DNA from: Ixodes scapularis
Taxonomy: Eukaryota; Arthropoda; Arachnida; Ixodida; Ixodidae
Assembly: GCF_016920785.2 (NCBI RefSeq)
Contig: NW_024609846.1
Coordinates: 85,197,816-85,261,815, forward strand
DNA length: 64,000 nucleotides
Direction: 5' to 3'
Below the pieces are notes generated by a model. It was not told where the DNA came from, ran no database searches, and was given only the letters and a program-made list of their open reading frames with translations. The translations under genes were made by a program, and so were the position numbers. Of the stretch, positions 10,227-23,000 are shown one piece after another. How positions within the stretch are numbered: position 1 is the stretch's first letter; the number at the start of each line of letters is the position of its first letter.

Positions 10227-13200
10227 TAAAACAATGTTGCTTATCCTCCGTTCATCCAACAATATACCCTCGAGTTTTGAAGCAGACAACGACATGAAAG
10301 AAAAAACCTACAAATTTTACAATTGGAAATTATACCTTTCCAAACTTTACAGGTGCTCTTGGGTTATGATTACTATACACGTAGTTGGCACGTGATGCTA
10401 TGCTGGGAAAGGGGGGGGGGGGGTTCTCGCGATGATAGCAATTGACTGCGCACCACAGTTATGCACCTGTCAAGGCTAGCATGCTGCTAGTGGCCCGGAC
10501 ATTGTGTAGCAACGCAATTGTTTTTCATCAACTGAGCTTGAAAGAACGTGCCCACACTGACGATGTTAAGTCAGTAGAGACAGAATTTGCTGCGTTAGTG
10601 GGGTCGCGCTACAGGCAGAAAGTGTAGATGAGCAGCTGCAATGATCCGCTCTTGCTAAAAGTTGGCAACTTTGGAAAAACGTGGGTCAGCACGCGGGAGT
10701 ATTGTAGGGCGCATAAATCACTGAAACACCTAAATTATTTGATGAGCAGCCAAGTCCTAAAGCCGCGATTGGAATTGTTTGAAGTAGTGAAGTTGTGGTT
10801 GACAGGGTAAGAGACCTTTAAGTAACCGATATTCAAATTGCAAGTTCACAGTTTGAGGAGTCTGTTAAAGGCAGGCGAACAAGCAGAAAGGAGGAAACAA
10901 TCCCTCGAATCCTCTTTTAGATTTCAGAAAGGAGGAAACCTCCCCCTTCTGCTAGGAGAAGCTCCAAGACTTGCTTCTTGGGGGCAAGGACGAAGGAGGA
11001 GTGGAAGAGGGAGTGGAAAGAAGGACGCTAGGGGAGGGCTTTTTGTCACGTACAAAGCTTTCACTGCGCATAGGCCTTTCAACAGTTAACGTTTGGGTCA
11101 CCGTAGTGCGTTTGCAGGAAGTTGTGGGTTCGTGACCCGGGCAATGACCCGGGCACCGAGTATAGACCTTTTCTCTGTACTCTCATCCCCAGCCACCTAA
11201 TAGGCGTATCCGGTATGGGTGCCGAAAAAATAATCCAACGTTTCAACCTGCAAATAGTAAAAAAATAAAGGGGAGGGAAAACGAGAAAGTGTGACGGTTG
11301 CGCTTATATCCTAAATGCCTTCTATTGGCGTGGCAAAGGCAAAACAATGTTGTCGCCCATACTGGAAGTGACGTCAATTCAAGATGGCGGCGCACTTGCA
11401 GAAAAGGTCTATAGACCTTTGTCCGGAAGTGCTCTTTTTAGCCTCGACCGCAAGGAGCAAAAGCGAACAATAATCTCGAACCCAGACGCTCACGGGGAGG
11501 GGGGGCTGCGTCGGCGTGCGCCGCCGCTTCCCGTTGAGGGCTTCTTCGCTGGTGTGCCGACTGCCGTTTCGCCGGCATCGGTCCTGTTTACCGCGGTATG
11601 TGAGCATAGTGCCCGTAATGTGAGAGCCGTGTGTCCATACGCCACTTCGCCGCTGTTGGTTTCCATCTAGCCGAGCCAGAAAACATCTCGCGACGATTTG
11701 ACCGCGCCGCGAGTGACGAAGAAGAAGCAAACATGGCGACGGTTTGTGCGATTGCTTTGGTGGCTCCGGTGTTGAGTGTCTTCAACGTCCTCGTGAGAAG
11801 GTTCCCCTGCCCTTCGAAGTTATTGCAAGCACCACGAAAGATGTGGAATCATCGTCTCAACTACAAATAAGCAGGCCTTCACGAGCAACAACGTTGCCGA
11901 GCAGGCGCTCGGCACAATTGTGTCAGGCTCACGCAGCCAGCGGCACAGTTGTGTTGGTTGTGTCGTCAGATGTTCAACAACGCCGAGGTATTTTCATTTA
12001 TCATTTGGAATGGCTTCAAGAGTGGGAAATTAATCTATTTCGCGGATTGTTAACGCCGAGGCGAGTGCCCTCCGTTGCAGTGCCGTCGTCGCGCAAAGTG
12101 CAGAGAAAACCGGGTGGCGATGGCGGCGGTGCTCTTTGATCTTGCGCCGTCGGGTTCATGAAGTCCGGAGTAAACGTACGTACGTGCGTCTGTTGGATCG
12201 GTGTTTTGGACTTCCTCAAAACTCTTTCTCACGCGCATTTTCCTTGTGAAGCTTAGTAGCTTATTACACCTCATCGTCGACTGCGCTCATTTGACTGCGA
12301 CGGACGAGCCTGCGTGATGTGAATTTCACTGCCTAAGATCCTTGGTGTGCTGTAACGAGGGCTAATAAAATATCACCGCGAACTTCTGAACAAACGAGTC
12401 GAAGTTTCGTCTGCTATCATAACTGATCGCTTGTCACAATATTAATCAGTAGCGTTCCTAGACTCCGCCCCCACAGGCACCGTGCTTCGTTGCCCGATAG
12501 TAAGTGTCTCCTGGTACCTCGTAGAATTCCAGCTCCCACTTCAAGTAAGTAGCATCCTTTAGAACTGGCAATTAATAGTTTCGAACCCAGACGCTCGCAG
12601 TGTGTGTTTGTGTGTGTGTGGGGGGGGGGGGGGGGGACGGGACGGGTGCTAACATACTCGGAGCCCTCGTTTACGCCGCTTCGCAGCGGCAGACAAGGCG
12701 CCACATTACAAAAGAAAGCTAATCCTAGCTGTCTATCTAACTAGACCCATTCGCTAGTCATTCGATGAAACGTCGTGGTCTCGTTTTCATTCGCTAAAAC
12801 CGCGTTCGATCAAGTGAACGCCTCCCACTTATTTCGGCTCGGCAGAGCCGCGCTGCCGCAGAAAGGCAAGCAGATCGCGAAAATCGGTCTCAAACGTGCC
12901 ACGAATGTAATGTCGTATACAAGAAGCCAACAATCAAGCATTTGAAAGCTACAAGAAAGCGGTAGCGAAATATTTACTACGCAATGAACCCGGACTGAAA
13001 CGCGGATGTCATGCAAGGGTCAGCAGACACCGAGAACATTTAAGACAAGAAAGGTTTTCTCTTGTTTTCTTGATCGAGATGGGTTCTCAAATGTTCACGA
13101 CATCTTATCTGTTGAAAGACGGGTCGCGGAGTCTTCTGGTGAAGACGTCGTTCACGATGTGCCGGTGCATTCGGACAGCCTGCAGCATCCAGCTCCCCAA

Positions 13201-14149
13201 AGCAACGCCGCCAACGCAGCCCCCCCCCTCCTGCCTGCCAGTTCTCTCCGCGTGGTGGCGCGAGCGTAGATAAACATGGCGGCGCCCTGGAATCGGCGCG
13301 GACACTGGTCTATAAAAGCTGGGGTAATGCAGAGTTGCTAATTTTGTCGCATGTTACCAGACTAATGAGACGCATGTTACAAACTTGATAACGTGCGGCC
13401 TCATCATTGATGTTGGCTCTGTCGAGTCTTCTCTGCAACTCGTCCTTGCTCTGTCCTAGGGCAGGCCAACGCTACAATCGACAAAATACAATAAAAAAAA
13501 AACACTATTTGCCGCTGTCATCCTTGGTCCGCGAGCGATTGCTGCAGCCAAACATGGCGTGGTTTAGCATTGCCCTCATTGGTCTACACTTCAAATTGCG
13601 GCCGTGTCACCCACCAGTAGGATATACGCCGGTTTAAGGCATCATCCCGTGACATAGGCGCAACCCATGTATATCATGCAGGGTCCTTCGTCCTCGAGTT
13701 TTATATTTGTCAACGACAATTTTAACGTCCATCCTCAAAATACCTGAAAATATTATTTCCCTGTTTCTGATATATTTTCGGGAAATGCAGCGTAAACGTG
13801 CTGGACTAAGTCAACATGTGTTATCTTGTTCCGATAGTTGTTTCCCCATTGTCCTCCGTGTGTTTTCGCTTAGGATTGCACTCCCTATTTTGTGCCCCTT
13901 TAGGTGTACAAAGCTCCCACAGTCTTGAATGAGTTTGGCCCATTTTTCTGTGTGGCCATTTGGCTTATGCTTTATTTTCTTTTGTGTGCTATTCCGTTTA
14001 GGGTCGTAGTATAAAACAATTCGAAGGGGAAAATATAATTCTCTATAAAATAACTTCAAAATGAGAGAAAAAAATTCCCTTGTTCCGGAAATCATGTTAC
14101 AGACGGGATAATATAAATAAAACCCGAGAACAAAGGACTCTATGTATAT
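10227..14149. other. No gene recognised
   Basis: Contains G runs (10410, 12620), a GT-rich microsatellite before the second run, and words such as AAAGGTCTATAGACCTTT (11402) that recur near 32450, 53440 and 53600. Open frames here are short and motif-free. Confidence 0.45.
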
Positions 14150-15004
14150 GGTGCAGTCTTGCGCGAATAGTGGATTTTGAGTTCGAAGCGAATTGAAAGA
14201 GAATAGTGGTTTTGGCCGGCTATTTTCGATTCGAATATCGAATAGTTTTTCTACGCCTTTCACTACCATTGCATAATGCTTAGATGAAAACCCAGCTAAA
14301 CATGTGAAGGTTGTTCTACTCGCTCATTTATCAGCCAAGTTTAATCTTTCTATATCTATGAACTGTGACCTCAGAAGGTCTGATGTCTTGCGATGGCAAG
14401 TAAACGACGGATTTGACATCAAATGAATGCTATAGAGATGGCTAACTACACCCAATTGAGTTAATTTACAAATCTTGCTTTATAAAATATTCTTCCTTTA
14501 ATCTGGAGTTAAAAAGGAGTGAATCATGCATGATGAAGGCAGGTTGTAAGGGCATCTCAACCTAACATAGTATACTCTTGCATAACAGTTTAATTTCAAA
14601 ACTTTTACTGCAATGTAGATATAAACATTCACAATGTTTTCATTTATTTTCAAATACAACCGGTACAGGTGCACCATCCCGCTTTGAATGCATGCCTTAT
14701 TTCCAAGCACGCAATTACGATACTCATACGTTTCCAAGCGTTTATCGCGGCGGGTTACCCGGTTGAGTGCGCTTCTTACCAAGCACCAGTGCGCTGCGGA
14801 GAAGCAACACCTGCAGAGCTCGCGCCCGCGGGTATTGCTTCTCCGCAGCGCACAAGCGCTTGGTAAGAAGCGCACTCAACCGGGCTAACCCGCCGCTATC
14901 AACACTTCGAAAAACGCGAATAATGCAGTTCTTCTTGAAGCGAATATCGAATAGTGTACTATTCGGAACTACTATTCGAGATTTCGAATATTCGCACAAC
15001 CCTA
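14150..15004. mobile_element. Non-autonomous element with TTGTGCGAATATTCG-type ends
   Basis: Left end CTTGCGCGAATAGTGG and right end CGAATATTCGCACAACCC are imperfect inverted repeats rich in CGAAT/ATTCG. The interior has no transposase. A perfect hairpin (14747-14897) sits near its right end. Confidence 0.5.
14747..14897. repeat. Near-perfect 151-bp palindrome
   Basis: Two arms of about 65 bases, GCGGCGGGTTACCCGGTTGA through GCTGCGGAGAAGCAA and its complement, surround a short GC-rich loop. There are only one or two mismatches, so it is young or maintained. Confidence 0.9.
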
Positions 15005-15006
15005 AT

Positions 15007-16576
15007 ACGGTGACATTCGGGGCGGCGGAGAATAGGTCACCGGAGAAAAGCTAGCCGCCAAACTGTCCGATGGTTAGAAAAGCTCACCGGCCTTTTGACC
15101 GATGTGGAGAAAAACTCACCTACGAATCTAAGCATCGAGCGTTGACTCAAATGAAACAGGTTAATTCAACTGAAGTATGCTGGCACACTTTATGCGCATG
15201 CGGTGGTTCTGCACTTCACTAGCAGAATATATTCTTAAAATATAAAAACATCGTGTAACGCACCAGGCGTTGCAGACAAAAATAAACTAAGTAATTTTGA
15301 TAGAGCGCTACTTAAAAATAAAATAACGGGGGAATATGACCAATGCAGAGGTCTGCAGCTCAGCTAGTTTCTATACACCTTTTATGTAGTATACCGGCAC
15401 CGCACTAGCAAATCTCCATATTTCACCATTTATTAAGGAAAAAGTGGTTTACATTCTCACTTTCTTCGAACGGAAAGTAAAAATGGTCGTATTTCCTCTA
15501 TCCGGCTACGTGATAATTAAGTATGGTAAGACTCACGCGAAATGGGCTGACATAATAGCGGAACGAGGGCTACAGCCAGGGTGGAGAAAGAAAAATAAAG
15601 ATGACTTAAATCGTGATTTAGATCAGGCCGGTTTTACCAGGATCATTTAAATCAAAAAAAAAAAAAACATTTAAAAAACATTATTTGTTTTTGTTGATAT
15701 TTTTATATTGTTATATATTTTGTGTTTCAATCAAAGAATCATCACACAATAAGGAATTATATCGGACTGAACGCGAGCAAATGGAAGCATTGAGCGCTTT
15801 ATTTCTTCCTCCAACTTCGTTCGTCAGTTACTTAACATCTTTTTGCAATGAAATCAGAACGCAAGTATAGAAACGAAAACTGAGAAAGTAATGTCGTATT
15901 GCTAGAAAATCAAATCATAAAAAAAGAAGAAAAAAAAAGCTGTTTTTGTTTTAGTATGGTGGGATTTTCACGAACAAAAAGTTGTTAAAATTGCACTAAT
16001 TGTTTTTTCTGTATTGTGTTCGCTGATCGGAAGCATTCATCAAGCAACCAGCCGTGTTTAGAAATGCATATAGTAAAAAATAATCAATAGTCGCTAGCTA
16101 CAGTGATACTAGTCTGCTTTAAATAAAATTAACATAATTTTTTTTATCTGAATTTTTTTTTTGCCCACAGCAGAGCAATATATTGTGAGGTGTGTACACT
16201 GCGTTACCCTGTCAACATAAACAAATGATCAACTTTCATTGTGTTTTACATTTTAGTGGTTGTTATTAACGCTACTAGTTCGGTGCAAATTGCTCATTCG
16301 GGGCACAAACTTACGCGATAAAAGTTTGATGCTGATCAACCCCTCCTCTAAGTAAAATGCGAAAAATCGCTTCCCGCTAACATTGTTGCACGGTGTACCG
16401 CCTGCGTGAGAGACGCATAAAACCTTGGTAGTATTACTGCTATTAACGGCCACTTTACATATTAATTTAATTTAAGGTGAGCTTTTCCCCGGGTCTGTCA
16501 AGATGAGTGAGCTTTTCTCCGGACCCTCACACAAGTGGGTGAGCTTTTCTCCGGTGAGCTTTCCTCCGGAATTCGA
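15007..16576. repeat. Element bounded by CACCGGAGAAAAGCT motifs
   Basis: At the left, GTCACCGGAGAAAAGCT and AGAAAAGCTCACCGG. At the right, repeated GTGAGCTTTTCTCCGG and GAGCTTTCCTCCGG in the opposite sense. The AT-rich middle has no recognised coding sequence. A diverged copy of the right-end motif is at 9845. Confidence 0.5.
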
Positions 16577-17327
16577 CATCTGTACAATTATGTGCCTTAT
16601 GGCTCCATTGAAAATAACTGATCAAAGAGAAATCCTGCTACAATGCTTTTTTATGTGACTGAAGCTTGCATCTTCTCTTCCCTTCATGTTAGTTGGACAA
16701 ACAAAACTGCCGGGACTTTTTCTGGTGCTTATGGGGTCCAGCACCAAAACACATGGACTTTGGACATCTGAATCATACTGTAGTCAACTTAATAAACCAT
16801 TTTACTTTGAATGACAGACGTGGTGTGTGCAAAAAAGCTCAACATGACAAACAACACAAACACAATGTCGGTCAGAAACATGTGCGACTACCATGCAGAA
16901 GCGTATTGAATTAAACCTTTAGTCTCGCCAAGAAAAGTAGGCCAATCGTAATTACCAGTCTAATTTGTTTGCCCTTCTAGAGTTGAACCAAAGGTTCCAG
17001 CCAAACTGGGTAATCAGCCGAACTGGGGCCACAGCCGAATCGAGACTTCACCGTTGACAGTCTGCGGCGGCTCATTCACGCGCACCAGTGATCAGAGGTG
17101 GACTTAGCATTTTTCCGCCCTGGGCAGCGTTAACACTGCACCCCCCCCCCCCCCCCCCCCCCCCGACCATGGGGAGCGAGGGGAGCAAAACTGTCGAGTA
17201 GTTAAGCGGTCAAACTCGTTGAAAGTTCACATTTTCAAAAGTAGCTAGATTTGGAGCTAAAATTCCCAAAGTAACCAAGTTCGAAACTGAATAAAAGTAA
17301 AATAAGAAAGAGCCAATTAATTTGGGG
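16577..17327. other. No gene recognised
   Basis: A C run at 17142-17164 follows a GTGGACTTAGCATTTTTCCG stretch that looks like a transposon end, but no partner was found. Confidence 0.4.
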
Positions 17328-17506
17328 GCTGTTACAAATTCAGTATATACAGCGCCAAAAAACGACAGGACAAAGACGAGAGTAAACAGGACGAGGCGCA
17401 GGGCGCCTCGTCCTGTTTACTCTCGTCTTTGTCCTGTCGTTTTTTGGCGCTGTATATACTGATCATGAACCAACTAGCCCAAAGTTCTACTTTGCTGTTA
17501 CAAATT
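17328..17506. mobile_element. Hairpin insertion flanked by 13-bp direct repeat
   Basis: 17340-17462 is a perfect inverted repeat (CAGTATATACAGCGCC at one end, arms of about 60 bases, short AGG centre). The block 17340-17493 is flanked by GCTGTTACAAATT at 17328-17340 and 17494-17506, a likely target-site duplication. Confidence 0.75.
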
Positions 17507-19855
17507 GGCCGCCCTCTAAATTCTGCAGCGCTTGGTAGCTACCTGTCCGCTCCTGCTAGTTATACACGCGCAACGTGAGTGTGTGTGTGTCTGGGGGGGG
17601 GGGGGGGGGGGGGGGTTGTGCTACTAAATACGTTTTCAGATTACCGCATTCCTTTTCCCTTCGCCGCTCGCCTTTGTATTCGCCGAATGTGGTCACCTGG
17701 GCAGAAATGCCGAGCGCCCTGCTACACCAGCGCCACTATAGGGCAGAGTTTGGGAAAGCACTGCTTAGCATTCCTCAGTAGAATGCAGACCGAGAACGGT
17801 ACAAGAAGCCCACGAAATGTCACCCTCGAAATGATCGTATTTCTAAGAGCAAAAATAATTTTACTTCATGTAAACATGTTTAGATAACTATCTGTAGCGC
17901 TACACCCTGCTGGGGCTAATGAAAACACCGATTAATACTTATCGTAGCAAACTAAGCTTGTATTCATGGTGGTTGTGCCCGGCAGTCTTCGAAACGTTGA
18001 ACGCACACTGCGAGCTTCCGATATCAACACAAGCTCACCACTGAACCGATGTCGTTTCCCGAGGCGACGCCAACCCAGGTCCGCGTACGGGCGGTTTAGG
18101 TTGACGATCAAGCCCTCCGGTGCGATACGTAAGGAAACAATTTTCTTTGTGACGCAACATATCAGTAGAGTCTTGATAGCGTCGTTGCACTTTTGGTCAG
18201 CTGTAACGTCGAACACATCCCGCGAGCAAGTACGCTTCCTGGCGTTCGTGTTGCCGCCAAAAACAATAATAGCACAAAACTGCGTTCGCACTTTGCTGTT
18301 GATGCTTCTCGGTAACAATTCTCTCTTTTTTCTTGATCAAATTTAGCAAATATAGGGAACACAGGAATCCGTAATCACGAACCGCCCACTTCACAGAGCA
18401 GCACGGCTGGTCCTCTCGTCGTCTCGAGCGCTGCATGAAACATGGAGGATTTTGCGCAGCGTTGCCAGACTCTTTTTGTGATTGCGGTATTCTGAAAACC
18501 TATCCAGCGACGCTAAAAGGGGAGGGGGGGAGGTTACGTTAGAACGCGCTCCAGTCATACACGCGCAACGCCTGCCGGCCGGCGCAGCAATCATGCACGT
18601 AGCGTTGCCATGTCTGTCGACACAGCGTCCTATTAAAAGAGCAGCATATCCTGCACGAGCGGCTTTGCAATGCCGCATGAATCAATGTGAATCAACGTCA
18701 CCCACCAAATATAAATGTTTCCCTGTGTTTCAACCTTTGTTTTTTTTTCTCTATCGAGTGAGGCCAGTTGATGTTGTTTGACTCGAGTCATACGAAGCTT
18801 TCGACTGAGTGTTCCAACATTCTTTACTTCACGAACGCTATTTCTTGTGCTGTGCATTATATGAATGGATGCAGTGGGGTTTACTGAGTTTAATATGTAG
18901 CAGTGCGTGATGCATTGATGCCTGCTCAATCGTTTCGAGCGTGCCCTCCAGCATTTCACAGGGATGTCTGCCTCGGGACCAGTACTTTTAATGCAGTACG
19001 ATTACATTCTTACCGAAGCTAACTTGGAAGTTGGCGAGCGTTGGTCGTCGCCTAGCGGGAGCGCGGGGCATTTAAGGACACGAGCGCTACGTCAGCGCTC
19101 GGACTCGTGCCAGATTAAGGACAATCCCAGTTCAAGCCGAACGATGACGCGGCACTTGTGTTCAATTTTTGTCCTTCGCTGCATCTCCGGTTAGTGTCGA
19201 AAGAAATCCAGCACTACGGAACTTTTCTTAGATATAAACGCCCAATGAACCGAAGTATGTTTGGATGGATACGGCTGAACCCTTTTAACCGGACGGCGGC
19301 TCGCGTCACCTAGCCAAAGTTTCTAATTCCAACAATGAATCGATCTCCATTTCATATCGCCGCTAAGCACTAGCATTCATCTAGCATTCTCTTCAACTCA
19401 AAGTTACCATCCGTGCGACGGTGACGCCCTCAACCTTCTCCACAAAAATTCGGCGCTAAGCGGCGAGAGCTCGAACCACGCTTGGCGTCCGGAAGGAGCG
19501 TTGCGCTGCCTGTCCTGCGCCCTCAGCGATCCATCCGAGTCGCGGAGGAAGCAGAAGAGGAAGCGCTCTCTATCCGGACGCCAACCATGGGGTTCCAACT
19601 TTCGCGGCTGCGTGGTGATGCCCTGCGCCTGTGCAGAACTCACGTTACGCGGATGTAGAGAAAGCTGCTGATAGGTTTTGACTCGGGTAGAGTTGATAAA
19701 ACGCCAAAGATTTAACGGCTACCCCCCCCCCCCCCCCTTTCCTCTTTTTTTTTTTTTGTAATATCTTTTGAGCGTGTTGTCCCGCAGAGTGTACTCCGTA
19801 CGCATTCGGCTCTGCGCGGGGGCCCCGGCCCAGAGCAGCTCAGTCGACCTATGTC
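17507..19855. other. Downstream flank of gene A, no other gene recognised
   Basis: Should contain the 3' UTR of gene A. The nearest minus-strand ATTAAA I see is at 992-987 of the 18000 block (18992-18987), and it is speculative. A G run (17591) and a C run (19722) are present. Open frames on both strands at 17966-18346 look like chance. Confidence 0.4.
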
Positions 19856-20009
19856 CTAGACGCCGGAGGGCTTCGGGTCGTACTCCTCCTGGATCATGGC
19901 GGCTCCCTTCTCGGCGATCATGTGCGTCGCTGCGTTCAGGTTGGCCGTGATCACGATGGGCATCACGGACGCGTCGATCACGCGCAGTCCCGCCACTCCG
20001 CCTCGAACC
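19856..20009 (-). CDS. Gene A last exon
   Basis: Begins after CACTGCAG. It encodes VRGGVAGLRVIDASVMPIV, then TANLNAATHMIAEKGA with Asn584 as the second active-site residue, and the short tail EEYDPKPSGV ending TAG at 19858-19856. There is no C-terminal transmembrane extension. Confidence 0.93.
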
Positions 20010-23000
20010 CTGCAGTGAGAGAGAGAAAGAGAGAGTGAGAGAGAGATAGAGTGAGGGAGGGAGGAAATAGGGAGGAATGGTGGGAGGGAGGGAGAGAGAG
20101 GGCGAGACACACGACCAGGGGCGTCACTAGGGCAGACGTGTACGTAGTTTAACTAAGTTACTCTAGTTGAACTACTTTTCTGAGTAGTTTAGTAACTTTT
20201 AGTTACATTTCTATTTCGGTAATCAGTAGTTTACTTTAAATGCCTTTTCCGAGTAACTTCTAATCAAATTAGAAATTACTTTTGAATTTTAGTGTTAGCT
20301 TTGATAATCAGCAAACATTCCTCCACTAAAAGATTAGATGTTGGAAGATCAGCTGATATTGGCAGAGAGAGGCATGCGTCCGAAAACCCCTAAATGTTTT
20401 ACCAGCCTTCCACTGCAACAACCCTGCTACGAGGCGCAAGGAGTGGACAGACGCGTAGCATGTGAGGCCGAGTACTATGGGACTAACGCCGAAGGCTGGC
20501 GTTGTTTGTGTCCCGAAGCCCAAGGAGACTTGATGCACTTAAAGGAAGAACTTGTCCCCGCTTCCCCCATCGTAATAACTCTCGTCCACTACTCGAGGTG
20601 TACACGCTAAACCCTCACTCAAAGGAGGCACAAAAATGCGGGTTTGCTCTGGAACTCATCTGATGCATTCTAAGATTGTACTTGTACTTTTGTAAAATAT
20701 TTTTTCTGGTACTTTCCGCGGAAAGCACAACTCCCGACTTTAAAATACATTCCCCAAACTTAAAAAAAAAAAAAAAAAAAATGTATTGTCGTGTAAAAGC
20801 GCGCTATCGTCTTTCGGGACGTCATCTGGTCATTTCTCTAAGTGAAGTAAAGGCGGCCATAAGACCGATACAAATAATCGCCTTATTAATTTATTAAGTT
20901 AAATAGTTCGTCAGCGAGAGTCAAGCAACTACTTTGTGGCAACTGGACTTTATTTAATATTTGCCGTCATTTCCGAGAAGACTGATGCAGCTCCGATTAC
21001 CTCTGGATCAATACATACCAGTTAAAAACACTGTTTAGGGCAGGGTTGGCCAGGCTGACCCGTCCTAAGAGCCCCAGACAAAACCACGAAACTTTCCGTT
21101 TCAAATAAAACCTTTCAGTTGCGAGTACAGCTGTTGTCCTGCCATGTCTGTTCCCTTTTTCGTCCTCGTTTTTTGAAGCTGTGACACCCACCATGCCACG
21201 AAACTTCTGTTCAGAGCAATAAGCGAAACTCTTAACTACTTTCAAGCTATCCGAGTGAAAAGCAGTCCAACTGCACGTAAGATAGCAGTAGCAGAAGACT
21301 ACCAAACCTCAACCTGTTTTTTTATTTAAAATGTGTTCCATTTCTCTTTTTGGGGAAGTGTTCGTGTGATCGGGTGGGAAGCGAGGGGGGGGGGGGGGGG
21401 GGGGGATAGCGATCCGTACTTTAGGCACACGAACAGTCGGATGCGGCTCGCGAGCCGCAGCTTGGGTTCCCCTGGTATAGTGGATGAAAAGGCATTGTGT
21501 AGTTTACTTTGAAAGTATATCGCATTATAGTACTTTACTTGACATGCATTGCACCCGGTGTACTTACGACTTTACTTGAAGTGCATAACCTCTCATATAC
21601 TTTGTACTTCACTTCAAGTACTTTTTTTATGCACTTCACGGAACACTGTAAACAAGCAAACACCATCTGCAAAATCAAGCTGAGGCAGTGCTAAACCTCC
21701 AAATAGAAATGGTACATCACGGCGCAGTACATCATTGGCCAAAAAACAGACAAGTACAAAATAATTAGGCATGAAGCGGAACCAGTTATTAAGGCATTTC
21801 TGTAAAATCAGAAGCCGCTTTATATTTGATTAGCAGAACTTTTCTAACGGATCAAATCATATATGCAGTTTTTTTACCATAAAAATATAAAAGTAACTTC
21901 AAAAGTAATTCGCTACTTTTTACGGTAGTTAGTAATTTACTAAATTACTTTACATTGAAGTAATTTCTACTCTACTCAAATTACTATTGAGGCCAATAAT
22001 CATTAACTTAACTTAATTACTTTATCTGAGCAACTCGTACCTGTCTGCACTAGGGTCAGTGCCACCCGGGGCGGTAGGCCGCCGCGACACCGCCCCCCAC
22101 TACCCCCCTCCCCCCCCCTCCCCCCTCCCCGACCCGGTGATTGCCCGCCGCAATACACCTCCCCTCCTCCCCCGCTCGTTGGCCGTAGCGACCCTTTCTT
22201 CCTTTCTCTAGCCAGCTGCACCCCCCTGAGCGCTGCACCTTGGGCGGTGCAGCGCTCATCAAAGGATCGATTCCAGCGAGCGCTCACAGGCCATCCATCG
22301 GAGAGCGCGATGCATTCCGGGAGACGTGACGTCAACTGACTTGGCACGGGCAAAGCTGCTTGCGGGCTGGCGTGGTTATGAGCTCCGCCACTTAGGGTCG
22401 TCGACGCATTACAACCTGGCCCTTGTTAGTTGCGCCTACCCAGAGGAGTTGAATAGGCCAGGAGAGGAGGGAAATCCGGTTGGACGGGGCTCCCGCGCAC
22501 GCAACTTGCAGTCATACTTGTGCGGAGCGGCGCTGCTTTTAATAGGGAGTTTTCGTAGATGGTTTTCGCCTTCCCGCAACGTTCTCCACAACCCGCTACG
22601 ATACCCGGAACTCTGCAATCAAAACCATATCGGCGGCAGGCGGAGTAGCGGCTTCTTCGTTGCGCAGGGCTTAGCAGAGGGAAAAACGTAATCTACGAAA
22701 ACTCCTTCATGTCAGTGACGTAACGACATTCGATCTATTTCTCTTAAATAATGTTTTGGTGTCTCTTATTCAAGCAAGACGTTGGTGTATCCGTGGTGTG
22801 GCCAGAACGTGGTTGACATTTCGACGATTAAATAAGCGCTACAGAATTTCGTAGCAGTATCCCTTTAAGGTTGGTTCACACAGCCCCGTTTACACACTTA
22901 GGTTTTTCTTTTTTTTACCACAACCGACTGGAGACGAGACCAGTTATTAAAAGGCCTCTGAAAATAAAAAAAAGATTTAAAAAGTCAGGGTAAAACACGA

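Noticed and set aside
17591..17614. Long G and C homopolymers (also 4996, 17142, 19722, 21387) as signals
   Set aside because: Scattered homopolymer runs are common in such genomes and prone to length error; no function supported.
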